DNA of 40,197 bases from Streptosporangiaceae bacterium (GTDB taxonomy: Bacteria; Actinomycetota; Actinomycetes; Streptosporangiales; Streptosporangiaceae): the NCBI GenBank assembly GCA_019245115.1, contig JAFARZ010000290.1:1-40197 (forward strand). The letters are read 5' to 3'. Of this stretch, positions 14,660-23,118 are shown one piece after another (positions within the stretch are counted from its first letter, which is position 1; every line of letters begins with the position of its first letter). The notes beneath the pieces were generated by a model that worked only from the letters and a program-made list of their open reading frames with translations, made no database searches and had not been told where the DNA came from. A program made the position numbers and the translations under genes.

Positions 14660-17600
14660 CGGAAGTCGCGGCTGGGCACCGTGGCGGCGACCTTGAGCGG
14701 GCGCAGCGAGGAGGCGACCAGGTTGACCGCGGCGCTGGATTGGCCTGGGCCTTCGGCCGCGGCGCCGGCGCGTTCGATCCGGCCGGAGATGAGCAGGGCT
14801 GGCGCGACGGCGGCCATACGCTTGTGCGCCTCCCAGACCTCGGGCGGGCAGATGACGTTCACCATGCCGGTCTCGTCTTCCAGGCTGATGAACACCACGC
14901 CCCGCGCGGTCGGCGGCCGCTGCCGGTGCGTGACCAGGCCGGCCACCGCGGCGGCGGACTGGTCGGGGGCGTGCCTGACCGCGGCGGCGGTCAGCACGCC
15001 GCGCCCGCCCAGCGCCGACCGGATGTGCGCCACCGGATGGACCCCGTACGTCCCGGTGGCCCACAGGTCGGCCAGCGTCTCCTCGGCCGGCGTCATATCG
15101 GGCAACGGCGGGGCGTCCAGGCCGGTCACGGTCCCGGGTAGCTGCCCTTCCCGTGACGAAGCAGCGGCCCCGGCCGCCCATAGCGCCGCCCGCCGGGAAA
15201 GCCCGAAGCAGCCGAACGCGCCGGCCGTGGCCAGCGCCTCCAGCGCGGCGGCCGACAACCCGGTGCGCGCCGCGAAGTCCGGCAGGTCGCGGTACGGTCG
15301 CCTGGCCGTTACCCGCTCTGCCGCCACCCGCTCAGCCGCGGCCTTGCCCAGGTTCCGCACGCTGCCGATGCCCAGCCGGATGGCCGGCGTCCCGGAACCC
15401 CCCGGCGTGGCCAGCCCCTCCAGCGTGGCCAGCGCGTCGCTGACGTTCACGTCCACGCCAAGTACCGTGACCCCGTGCCGGCGCGCGTCGTTGACCAGGC
15501 TGTGCGGAGCGTAGAACCCCATCGGCTGGTTGCGCAGCAGCGCGCAGGTGAACGCCGCCGGGTAATACCGCTTCAGGTACGCGCTGGCGTACACCAGGTA
15601 GGCGAAGCTGATCGCGTGCGACTCCGGGAACCCGTAACTGGAGAACGCCAGGATCTTGGCATAGATATCCTCGGCCACTTCAATCCCGATGCCGCGAGCT
15701 CCCATCCCGTCGAGCAGGCGCTGGCGAAGCTCCGCGATCCGTTCGTTGGAACGCTTGGAAGACATTGCCTGGCGGAGACGGTCAGCCTCGGTCGGTGAGA
15801 ACCCGGCACAATCGATTGCGAGCTGCATCATCTGTTCCTGGAACAGCGGCACGCCGAGGGTTTTGCGCAGCGCCGGCTCCATCAGCGGATGCGGCATCTC
15901 GACCGGCTCCAGGCCGTCGTTCCGGCGCAGGTAGGGGTGCACCGAGCCGCCCTGGATGGGGCCCGGGCGGATCAGCGCGACCTCGATGACCAGGTCGTAG
16001 AACTTCCTCGGCTTCAGCCGCGGCAGCGTGGCCATCTGGGCGCGCGATTCGACCTGGAACACGCCGACCGTGTCCGCCTCGCAGAGCATTTCGTACACCC
16101 CGGCGTCCTCGTCGGGGATCGTGGCCAGGTCATAGCGCCGCCCATGATGGGAAGCGACCAGGTCGAAGCAATCGTGCAGCGCGGCCAGCATGCCGAGGCC
16201 GAGCAGGTCGAACTTGACCAGTCCCGCGTAGGCGCAATCGTCCTTGTCCCATTGCAGCACGGTGCGGCCGGGCATCCGGGCCCACTCCACCGGGCAAACC
16301 TCGCCGACCGGGCGGTCGCAGATCACCATGCCGCCGGAGTGGATACCGAGGTGGCGCGGCAGGCGAAGCATCTGCGTGGCGACCTCGGCAACGACCGGCG
16401 GGACGTCCTCGACCGGCACCGACTCGCCGGCCATCGCGCCGCCGGGCGAGATCTGCCGCACCCAGACGTCGGAATCCGACGGCTCGTACCCGAACGCGCG
16501 GCCCGCGTCGCGCAGCGCCATCCGGGGCCGGTAGGCGATCACGTTCGCGACCTGCGCCGCGCACTGCCGGCCGTATTTGCCGTAGACGTACTGGATCGCC
16601 TCTTCGCGGCGCCGGTGCTCGATGTCCAGGTCGATGTCGGGCGGACCATCCCGGCCTTCGGACAGGAAACGCTCGAACAGCAGGCCGTGGCGGACCGGGT
16701 CCACGTTGGTGATGCCGAGCGCGTAACAGACAGCCGAGTTGGCGGCCGACCCGCGGCCCTGGCACAGAATGCCGTTTTCCCGGCAGAACTCCACGATGTC
16801 GCGGACTATTAGGAAATATCCGGGAAAGCGAAGCCCGCAGATGACCCCGAGTTCGCGCGCGATCTGCTGATACGCACCGGGAACCCGCTCGTTGCCGGGC
16901 GGCCCGTACCGTTCCGGTGCGTGCTTCGCCACCAGGTGACGCAGCCAGCTTTCCTCGTCATGCCCCTCCGGCACCGGGTACGGCGGCAGCGAAGGCGCCA
17001 GCACATCGAAATCGAACGCGCATTCCCCCGCGAGCGCAATCGTTCGCTCAAAGACGCCCGGGTACCGGCGGAGCAGGAAGGTCATCTCGTCTCCGGAGCG
17101 CAGGTACGACGTCCCCGCGGCGGCCAGCCAGCCGTCCATCTCACGCAGGCTGCGGCGCGCCCTGATCGCGGCCAGCACCTGCCCGAGCCGGGCCTGTGCG
17201 GGCGCCGCGTAGTGCACGTTCCCGGTGGCGACCGCGTCCACCCCGGCCACGATGGCCACACCGAACAGGCTGTCGTTGCGTTCGTCGTCGCCGGGCAGGT
17301 GGTGGCAGTTCAGCTCCACCACCACGTTGTCCCGGCCGAACATGTTCATGAGTTCGCGTAGCTCACCGAGCGCCGCGTCCGGGCCGCCGGCCTCCAGCGC
17401 GGCGGGGACCTGCCCCTTCCGGCATCCGGTGAGCACCACCCAGTGCCCGTCGTGCGCGTCGGCGATCGTTTGCAGGTCGTAGACCGGGCGGCCCTTCTCC
17501 GCACCTGCGAGCTGCGCGGCGCTGATTACCTTGCACAGCCGCCGGTACCCTTCCGGGTCACGGGCCAGGACGAGCAGGTGCCGGCCGACCGGATCGGGCA

Positions 17601-17982
17601 CGCCTCCCTGGCCCGCCGGCAGGTCCAGGCTCAGCTCCGCGCCGAAGACGGTCTTGAGGCGGCCGCCGAACCGCTCGGCCGCCTGGGCGAACTGCGGCAC
17701 CCCGTACATTCCGTCGTGGTCGGTGATCGCCAGCGCGGTCAGCCCCAGCCGCGTGGCCTCGGCGACCAGTTCACCCGGCGTGGCCGCGCCGTCCAGGAAG
17801 CTGTAGCACGAGTGACAGTGCAATTCTGCCCAGGGTGTGGCTCGCCTCCGGGGCGCTTCGAGGCGCCGCCTTCCCTCCTCGCTGCGCTCGTCAGTCCAGG
17901 CACCGCCGCGCCCCTTTGGCTCGCCCCACGTCAACATCCGTTCGAGCTCGCGCCACGAGACCGGCGGGTTATCCCAGCCCAA
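14656..17982 (-). CDS. dnaE2: Error-prone DNA polymerase III alpha subunit DnaE2
   Basis: A 1108-residue C-family polymerase, the catalytic part of the ImuA-ImuB-DnaE2 mutasome that copies past DNA damage and causes induced mutation. The PHP domain begins at about residue 51 (AELHCHSCYSFLDGAATPGELV ... AITDHDGMYG). Catalytic acidic residues are PPDIDLDIE near 447 and the later KFDLLGLGML. A helix-hairpin-helix and a C-terminal OB fold (GLVTHRQRP ... VFISLEDETGMVNVIC) follow. TTG at 17982 is the preferred start: GGAGGG lies 7 nt upstream and it gives the usual N-terminus (GWDNPPVSWRELERML); the frame continues upstream to 18033 but that addition is not family-like. It is third in the imuA-imuB-dnaE2 operon, 129 bp after imuB, and would be SOS-induced. 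Confidence 0.95.
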   Translation of the reverse strand: MGWDNPPVSWRELERMLTWGEPKGRGGAWTDERSEEGRRRLEAPRRRATPWAELHCHSCYSFLDGAATPGELVAEATRLGLTALAITDHDGMYGVPQFAQAAERFGGRLKTVFGAELSLDLPAGQGGVPDPVGRHLLVLARDPEGYRRLCKVISAAQLAGAEKGRPVYDLQTIADAHDGHWVVLTGCRKGQVPAALEAGGPDAALGELRELMNMFGRDNVVVELNCHHLPGDDERNDSLFGVAIVAGVDAVATGNVHYAAPAQARLGQVLAAIRARRSLREMDGWLAAAGTSYLRSGDEMTFLLRRYPGVFERTIALAGECAFDFDVLAPSLPPYPVPEGHDEESWLRHLVAKHAPERYGPPGNERVPGAYQQIARELGVICGLRFPGYFLIVRDIVEFCRENGILCQGRGSAANSAVCYALGITNVDPVRHGLLFERFLSEGRDGPPDIDLDIEHRRREEAIQYVYGKYGRQCAAQVANVIAYRPRMALRDAGRAFGYEPSDSDVWVRQISPGGAMAGESVPVEDVPPVVAEVATQMLRLPRHLGIHSGGMVICDRPVGEVCPVEWARMPGRTVLQWDKDDCAYAGLVKFDLLGLGMLAALHDCFDLVASHHGRRYDLATIPDEDAGVYEMLCEADTVGVFQVESRAQMATLPRLKPRKFYDLVIEVALIRPGPIQGGSVHPYLRRNDGLEPVEMPHPLMEPALRKTLGVPLFQEQMMQLAIDCAGFSPTEADRLRQAMSSKRSNERIAELRQRLLDGMGARGIGIEVAEDIYAKILAFSSYGFPESHAISFAYLVYASAYLKRYYPAAFTCALLRNQPMGFYAPHSLVNDARRHGVTVLGVDVNVSDALATLEGLATPGGSGTPAIRLGIGSVRNLGKAAAERVAAERVTARRPYRDLPDFAARTGLSAAALEALATAGAFGCFGLSRRAALWAAGAAASSREGQLPGTVTGLDAPPLPDMTPAEETLADLWATGTYGVHPVAHIRSALGGRGVLTAAAVRHAPDQSAAAVAGLVTHRQRPPTARGVVFISLEDETGMVNVICPPEVWEAHKRMAAVAPALLISGRIERAGAAAEGPGQSSAAVNLVASSLRPLKVAATVPSRDFR

Positions 17983-18111
17983 TGCTTTCCCTCCGCGCCA
18001 AGGCTTCGCTGCGCTCAGCCGGCTTGGGGCCACGGCGGGAACCGACGCCCCGTTGGGACGTCGACCGCCGCGGCGCTCGCTCCCGCTCGCCCCTCCGCGC
18101 TTCGTTCGCGC

Positions 18112-19629
18112 TCACCAGTAGCCTGCTTCGATCCGCCAGCGGCCGCCTCGGACCGCGGCCAGCCACGCCCGCCCGTCCTCGGTCACGAGCTGGAATCGCG
18201 CGCGCCGGCTGGCGCTGTCCGGATCCCACCACCGCTCGGCCAGCGGCCACGGCCCGGCCCACCCGGTGATCTCCCGCGGCGGCCCGCCGTCGACCGCAAG
18301 CGTTTGCGGCGGCGCCGAGACCTCGCACCGCCCGCTCACGGTGACCGGCCGCCCGCCCCGGTCGGTGACCGCGGCATCGCGCGGCTCAGGGAACACCGCG
18401 GCGGGCGCCGCACCGGGTATCCGCCCCGGCCAAGGCTGGTCTTTTGCCCGGCTGGGCTCCTCATTTTCACCGAAAGGGCGGTGTGTTACCTGCTCATCCA
18501 CGTTCCTCCCGCCCTCGAGCAGCGGCCGCAGGACCGCTTGGTGTCCCAGCAGGGCCTGCACCCGCATCGCGGCCCGGGCGACCCGGTCCGTGATCACGGC
18601 CTCACCCCACAGCGCGAGCTGCTGCCCGGTGGCCCGGACCACCTGGTCGGGCGTGAGCCGCAGCAGGGTGATCCCGCCGGCCTCGCGTTCCTCCTCCGGT
18701 TCTTTTGTGCGCCACCCGTCCAGCTGCCAGCGGACCCGGTCGGCGACCTGGACCGCGCTGAGGAACCCGTCGTGCCGCCACAGCCTGCTGTTTTCCCGGC
18801 CGTCCTCCCATTTGACCTGGACCTGGACCCGAACGCAGGTCAGGCCCTTTGCGCGGAGCGTGGCGTGCATCTGCTCGGCCAGTGCCTTCGCCGTGAACAC
18901 GAGCGGCTCGGCGTTGGCCTCTGGCGGATCGAACTCCTGGGCCACGGACAGGTCGTCGGGGGGCGGAGCGCCCGCGAGCGGCCGGGCATCCCATCCGCTG
19001 GCCTGCCGGTGGGCTCGCTCCCCCGCCGCGCCGAACCGGCTCACGACATCCCGCACCGGCAGCGCGGCGAGGTCGCCGAGGGTCCGGATGCCCAGCCGGT
19101 GCAGCAGCTCGCTCAGGTCGGCATCGTCGAGCACGCTGACCGGTTGCCGCGCGAGGAACTCAGTCGTGCCACCCGCCGGGACGATCTGCCCGGAACCGGC
19201 GGCGAGCAGCGCGGCGAACAGGCCATCGGCGATCCCGGCCCGGGCGTCCACGCCGAGCCCGGCCACCGCGGCGGCGACCTTCGCGGCCACCACGGTCTCG
19301 CCGCCGAAGTATCTGGCCGGCCCGCGGACGGCGAAGGCACATACGCCAGGCTCCACCACCTCCACCCGCGGGCAGAACCCGATCACTACCGCGACGACCC
19401 GTTCGAACGATTGTGCTGTGTTTTCCCGGGGGGTGAATACCAACCCCCCGGACCCCCCTCCCGCGACACTTCCCGCAGTTGGTGTCACCCGGCCGGAAGG
19501 CCCTTCGGGCCCCCGCGGCCCGGCGACCGCGAAGCTCGCTGGCGCTCGCCGCGAGGCCACCGTTGAGCAACTCAGTTCCGGACAACAAAGTACGAAAACC
19601 CGTTCCGGCCTAGTGCCTGCCGTGGTCAT
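18112..19629 (-). CDS. imuB: ImuB, Y-family polymerase-like mutasome adaptor
   Basis: A 505-residue protein of the non-catalytic Y-family polymerase branch that links DnaE2 to the sliding clamp. Recognisable parts are the PGVCAFAVRGPARYFGGE block (about 108-125), the palm/thumb region with GIADGLFAALLAA, and LSELLHRLGIRTLGDLAALPVRDVVSRFGAAGERAHRQASG (fingers/HhH). The little-finger part and C-terminal tail (DRGGRPVTVSGR ... WAGPWPLAERWWDP ... GRWRIEAGYW) are also clear. The ATG at 19629 overlaps the imuA stop (ATGA). Odd feature: residues about 25-75, normally a conserved palm segment, read as Gly/Pro-rich sequence (GPRGPEGPSGR ... AGGGSGG) with a perfect 8-bp G/C hairpin in the DNA (19426-19451). 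That suggests replacement or damage of the N-terminal domain. Confidence 0.9.
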   Translation of the reverse strand: MTTAGTRPERVFVLCCPELSCSTVASRRAPASFAVAGPRGPEGPSGRVTPTAGSVAGGGSGGLVFTPRENTAQSFERVVAVVIGFCPRVEVVEPGVCAFAVRGPARYFGGETVVAAKVAAAVAGLGVDARAGIADGLFAALLAAGSGQIVPAGGTTEFLARQPVSVLDDADLSELLHRLGIRTLGDLAALPVRDVVSRFGAAGERAHRQASGWDARPLAGAPPPDDLSVAQEFDPPEANAEPLVFTAKALAEQMHATLRAKGLTCVRVQVQVKWEDGRENSRLWRHDGFLSAVQVADRVRWQLDGWRTKEPEEEREAGGITLLRLTPDQVVRATGQQLALWGEAVITDRVARAAMRVQALLGHQAVLRPLLEGGRNVDEQVTHRPFGENEEPSRAKDQPWPGRIPGAAPAAVFPEPRDAAVTDRGGRPVTVSGRCEVSAPPQTLAVDGGPPREITGWAGPWPLAERWWDPDSASRRARFQLVTEDGRAWLAAVRGGRWRIEAGYW

Positions 19630-20363
19630 TGGCCGTTCACCACCTTCAGGGCGGGTGCGGCGTCGGGCGCGGGGTCGGTGATTATCTGACCCGGGATCTC
19701 GGCCGGATCCGCTATCGCGACGCTCCCGTCCTCGGCGGGCAGCCACAGCCAGCACGTCCGCGCGTGGGCCGCCTCGCCGCGGCCATCCGCGATCACTTGC
19801 GCACAGCACGCTCGCAGCCGGCCATGCCCGGCGCCCAGCCCGGTCCAGCCCTGGGCCGCCACCCGCAGGCGGACCTGCGCGCCAGGCCAGTCGCCGGCCA
19901 CCAGCAGGACGCCATGCCCGCGTCGCAACGTCGCCTCCAGCCGCTGCCGGGCTTGAGCCGACGGGCGGGACGGCGGCCGCAGCAGCACGACCTCGCAGCC
20001 GTCCAGCAACGACGCCACCACCTGCGGCCACGCGCTCCCCAGATCCGGGACCAGCAGCGTCCGTTCCGGATCCAGGCCGAGCCCGGCCGCCGCCAGGATG
20101 CCGGCCTCGGATATCCCGGCCACCCCGCACCATGCCCCGTCCGCCGACGCTCGCGCCGCGAGCGCCAGCGACAGCAAACCGAACTCAGGCATCGTCACCA
20201 CCGTCCCCCGTACCAGCCCGCCCCGCGGCAGCAGGTCACGCAGCGCCGGCATAACCGGCAGTACCGCGGCCTCCGGTACCCCCGGAGCCGGTACCTCGGA
20301 TTGCCCTCTCGCTCCGGGCAGTACCGTCGGCACCCGCCTGAGCTCCGGGAACGCCGCTCCCAC
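19626..20363 (-). CDS. imuA: ImuA-type RecA-like mutasome protein
   Basis: A 245-residue RecA/SulA-like protein that regulates the DnaE2/ImuB mutasome and RecA. It shows the family core LRDLLPRGGLVRGTVVTMPEFGLLSLALAARASADGAWCGVAG (about 41-83; the Walker A loop is degenerate, as in many actinobacterial members), VLLRPPSRPSAQARQRLEATLRRGHGVLLVAGDWPGAQ, and a basic C-terminal half. The GTG start lies about 12 bp after a LexA-type box. The stop overlaps the imuB start by 4 bp. Function in translesion mutagenesis follows from the family and the operon; nothing here indicates loss. Confidence 0.85.
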   Translation of the reverse strand: MGAAFPELRRVPTVLPGARGQSEVPAPGVPEAAVLPVMPALRDLLPRGGLVRGTVVTMPEFGLLSLALAARASADGAWCGVAGISEAGILAAAGLGLDPERTLLVPDLGSAWPQVVASLLDGCEVVLLRPPSRPSAQARQRLEATLRRGHGVLLVAGDWPGAQVRLRVAAQGWTGLGAGHGRLRACCAQVIADGRGEAAHARTCWLWLPAEDGSVAIADPAEIPGQIITDPAPDAAPALKVVNGQ

Positions 20364-20373
20364 ACATCAAGTG

Positions 20374-20388
20374 TCGAACAGTAATTCG
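20374..20388. promoter_or_regulatory. LexA/SOS box upstream of imuA
   Basis: TCGAACAGTAATTCG matches the actinobacterial LexA box TCGAAC-N4-GTTCG with one change, 11 bp upstream of the imuA start. It predicts DNA-damage induction of imuA-imuB-dnaE2. Confidence 0.8.
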
Positions 20389-20850
20389 GCCAGGTCAAGT
20401 CGACGCGACGGTAACTTTCGGTGGATCAGCTTCCGGTGCATGAGGCGGCCGCGCAAAATCACCCCACTCGGGCCGTCCGGCTGAGCCAGATCCGGATGTG
20501 ACGACGCGCCCGCGGACGTACCATTCCTTGCGCGGGCCGTCCGGACGGTTCCTGGCCCCCTTGAGGCCTTTGGTGACCTGCTCGATTGACGAGCCGGGCC
20601 GTCGCACTACCGCCGTTCGGGTAAAAAGGCCTTGACAGAACGGCAGTCGTGCCGCTTACCGTGGATCGGGTCCCCAAGGCGGCGCAGAGCAGGACGACGG
20701 GTGGCAATGATGGACCGCGGGAGGACGGGGGATGGACGGCCTCTGTGAATGCTGTCCAGATGGTGAGCATGGCGAGGCCATTGGCAGGGAAGCCTGCCAG
20801 GCGGTCGCTTGCGAGGCTGCCTCTTGCGATTTGTACGGAAGAGTCCCGTC
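20389..20850. other. Intergenic stretch, no recognised gene
   Basis: Between the mutasome operon and the sensor kinase. A minus-strand frame at 20395-20607 has mixed, protein-like composition in its second half (GPRKEWYVRGRVVTSG, EWGDFARPPHAPEADPP) and could be the tail of a broken gene, but I do not recognise it. The rest reads as non-coding. Confidence 0.35.
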
Positions 20851-22890
20851 ATGCCAGCCATGAACAGCCTCCCTGGACTGGTCCGCTTTTACCGCGCGGG
20901 CAGCGCGCTCGGGCGGGGGGACGATCTGGACACCGATGCCCGCGGACCGGAGCGGCTTATCCTGCGCGCATTCGTCCTCTTCAGAGTGGCAGGGGTCGCA
21001 CAGGTGACGTTCGCCCTCGCGGCCGCCTGGGGACGTATTCCGCACCGGAGCGCGATCACGGCGCTGGCCGGCGCCGTTGCGCTGGAAAGCCTGCTGCTCG
21101 TGGCGAGGTGCTGGGCCCAGACCCGGGTCTCCCGAACGACAGTCATCGTCGATGTGACGTTCACGGTGGCCGCACTGGTCACATGCGCACGGCTGACCGC
21201 CGCGCCAGACTACAATACCTGGGCCAATTTTATGTACCCATTCAGCCTGATCGCGGTTCTCACTGTGGGACTCGGCCCATACCGATTGCCGGGCGCGGTG
21301 CTGCTCACCGCATTTGTCGCCACCGCATACGATCTCTCGGCCCGGTTCCTCCATGGGGATCCCGTATGGAACTCGACGCCGAACGCGCTGAGCTACTTCG
21401 CCAACGCGAGCGTTTGCTGGCTTGTCGTATCCAGGATGCGCCGGTATGGTGCGCTGCTGGATGAGCACCGACGGCAGGCCGTCGGCCAAGCCGAGGAGCT
21501 GGCCCGTACCGCGGAGCATGCACATGCCGCCCGCCTCTTGCATGACCGCGTCCTGCAGACGCTCGAAATGCTGGCGCAGCCGCCATGGATCAGTGACGAA
21601 AGAGTACAGAGCCAGGTTGCCGCGGAGGCGTCCTGGCTCCGCCGGTTCATCGAGCGTGCCGACAACCACACCGCTAGCGGCCTGCTCGAAGCGATGGGCA
21701 GCGTTTGCGAGCATCACGTCCGCGCCGGGCTCCGTGTGGACGTCAATGACATCGAGGGGCGCGCGTCGTGTCTCGCGGACCGGCAACTGAGCGCGCACAC
21801 GATCGCCGCGCTTGCGGGCGCGCTCGATGAGGCACTCCTCAACGTGGCGAAACACGCAAATGTGACTGAGGCCAAGGTACGGATCGCACCGGCAGGCCGC
21901 GGCGTCCTAGTTAGCGTGGCCGACAGCGGATGCGGCTTCGAGCGGGGACGTTATGGTAGCGGCTTCGGCCAGCGTAACTCGATCATCGCACGCCTGCGCT
22001 CAGTGGGGGGGGACGCGAAGATCGAGTCCGCACCCGGATACGGCACCCAGGTCGAGCTGTGGGTGCCCTGGAACGGGGGACCGGGTTGTCAGCATGAGGG
22101 GGGACAAGCGCCTCCCGCGCTGAGCGCAGAGTTACCTGAGCTAGGATCCCTGGTCGATGCGATACCCGTTGACCGGACTGCCTTCGACCTCACGGCGCAG
22201 CTTGGCGTGGATCATGCGGAGATGCAGGTTGACCGCCGTGGTGCTGATGCCCATTCGCAGAGCTGTCTGCTCGTGGGTCAGCCCGCTGGCGATACAACTG
22301 AGGATCTCGTCCTCCTCGGCGGAGGTCTCAGCCTTAGGCCCGGAAGTACTGGCACCGGCCAACGGGGTACGTTCACCGGTTCTCGCGCCAAGCTCGCTGC
22401 GGAGGACACCAGCCAGCTCAGAAGACAGCCAGAAACCTCCCGAGTAAACAGCTTCGATGGCGGTTACGAATGTGCGCGCAACGGCCCGCTTCGTCAGATA
22501 GCCACTAGCTCCCGCCAGAATCGAGTCGAGAACATCAGCAGGTCGCGTCGATGCGGAAATGACCAGCACGCGAGACACGGCCACCAACTTTCGCAGCACG
22601 TCCAAGGATGGCCGCTCACCCTGCAGGTACAGATCCATGACCACCAGGTCAGCCCGCAGGGCGGCATCCTCCTTCAGGAGATCGGAGAGATCCTCGACGC
22701 CCGCGGCGGACAGCACCAGCCGCAGGCCCGGACTGCCGACCAGAATCCGTTCCATTCCATATCTGGCGATCGGATGGTCGTCCACAATCGCGACCCGAAC
22801 GGGCTCCGCCCTGCTCTGGACGGGCAGTCCGGTTTCATCCGCGCACGATCCCGTCACCGGATCAGCGACGGCATCACCCGCGGCGGCTGA
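20851..22890 (+). CDS. NarL-type membrane sensor histidine kinase with read-through tail
   Basis: The N-terminal part (about residues 35-185) has four to six hydrophobic segments. A HisKA_3 dimerisation helix follows with phospho-acceptor His231 in ARLLHDRVLQTLEML. The HATPase_c domain shows the N box (GALDEALLNVAKHANVTEAKVRI), DSGCGF (G1 box) and GSGFGQRNSIIARLRSVGG ... APGYGTQVELWVPW, ending about 22,075. The kinase should stop there, but no in-frame stop occurs until 22890. The extra 270 codons or so are antisense to the response regulator gene and have shadow-like composition. Either the stop was lost or the protein carries a meaningless tail. The ATG at 20851 has GGAAGAG upstream. It is convergent with the regulator at 22141-23118, which is its probable partner; the signal is unknown. 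Confidence 0.8.
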   Translation: MPAMNSLPGLVRFYRAGSALGRGDDLDTDARGPERLILRAFVLFRVAGVAQVTFALAAAWGRIPHRSAITALAGAVALESLLLVARCWAQTRVSRTTVIVDVTFTVAALVTCARLTAAPDYNTWANFMYPFSLIAVLTVGLGPYRLPGAVLLTAFVATAYDLSARFLHGDPVWNSTPNALSYFANASVCWLVVSRMRRYGALLDEHRRQAVGQAEELARTAEHAHAARLLHDRVLQTLEMLAQPPWISDERVQSQVAAEASWLRRFIERADNHTASGLLEAMGSVCEHHVRAGLRVDVNDIEGRASCLADRQLSAHTIAALAGALDEALLNVAKHANVTEAKVRIAPAGRGVLVSVADSGCGFERGRYGSGFGQRNSIIARLRSVGGDAKIESAPGYGTQVELWVPWNGGPGCQHEGGQAPPALSAELPELGSLVDAIPVDRTAFDLTAQLGVDHAEMQVDRRGADAHSQSCLLVGQPAGDTTEDLVLLGGGLSLRPGSTGTGQRGTFTGSRAKLAAEDTSQLRRQPETSRVNSFDGGYECARNGPLRQIATSSRQNRVENISRSRRCGNDQHARHGHQLSQHVQGWPLTLQVQIHDHQVSPQGGILLQEIGEILDARGGQHQPQARTADQNPFHSISGDRMVVHNRDPNGLRPALDGQSGFIRARSRHRISDGITRGG

Positions 22891-23118
22891 GGCCAACCGC
22901 TCCCGGTCGCCTGGGCAAAGACCCAGGGCATCAGCGAGCGCGCGCACGGTGTACCGACGCGGGTGGGAGCGGCGACCGTTCTCCAGCGCACTGATGGCAT
23001 CGACGCTGATGCCGGAACGCTCCGAGAGCACTTCCTGCGTCATTCCGACCGCGACCCGGAACCCTCTGAGCTGGTGGCCAAACGCGGCCCGGGCCGCGGA
23101 GTCCGGCTCAGGAGGCAA
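22141..23118 (-). CDS. Hybrid response regulator: XRE HTH + receiver + LuxR HTH
   Basis: A 325-residue regulator with three parts. Residues about 13-72 are an XRE-type HTH (LRGFRVAVGMTQEVLSERSGISVDAISALENGRRSHPRRYTVRALADALG). Residues about 107-225 are a receiver domain with the acidic pair in VAIVDDHPIARYG, acceptor Asp in LVVMDLYLQGE, Ser in VLVISAST and Lys in GYLTKRA. Residues about 262-315 are a LuxR/NarL HTH (EEDEILSCIASGLTHEQTALRMGISTTAVNLHLRMIHAKL). NarL-type regulators normally lack the front HTH, so this protein may bind two DNA sites or couple two inputs. It is convergent with, and antisense-overlapped by, the kinase ORF. Near the biosynthetic cluster it may serve as a pathway or global regulator; this is inference. 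Confidence 0.85.
   Translation of the reverse strand: MPPEPDSAARAAFGHQLRGFRVAVGMTQEVLSERSGISVDAISALENGRRSHPRRYTVRALADALGLCPGDRERLASAAAGDAVADPVTGSCADETGLPVQSRAEPVRVAIVDDHPIARYGMERILVGSPGLRLVLSAAGVEDLSDLLKEDAALRADLVVMDLYLQGERPSLDVLRKLVAVSRVLVISASTRPADVLDSILAGASGYLTKRAVARTFVTAIEAVYSGGFWLSSELAGVLRSELGARTGERTPLAGASTSGPKAETSAEEDEILSCIASGLTHEQTALRMGISTTAVNLHLRMIHAKLRREVEGSPVNGYRIDQGS

Noticed and set aside
17443..19681. Long plus-strand open frames opposite dnaE2 and imuB
   Set aside because: Arg/Pro/Gly-rich shadows of GC-rich genes; the minus-strand products are clearly DnaE2 and ImuB.
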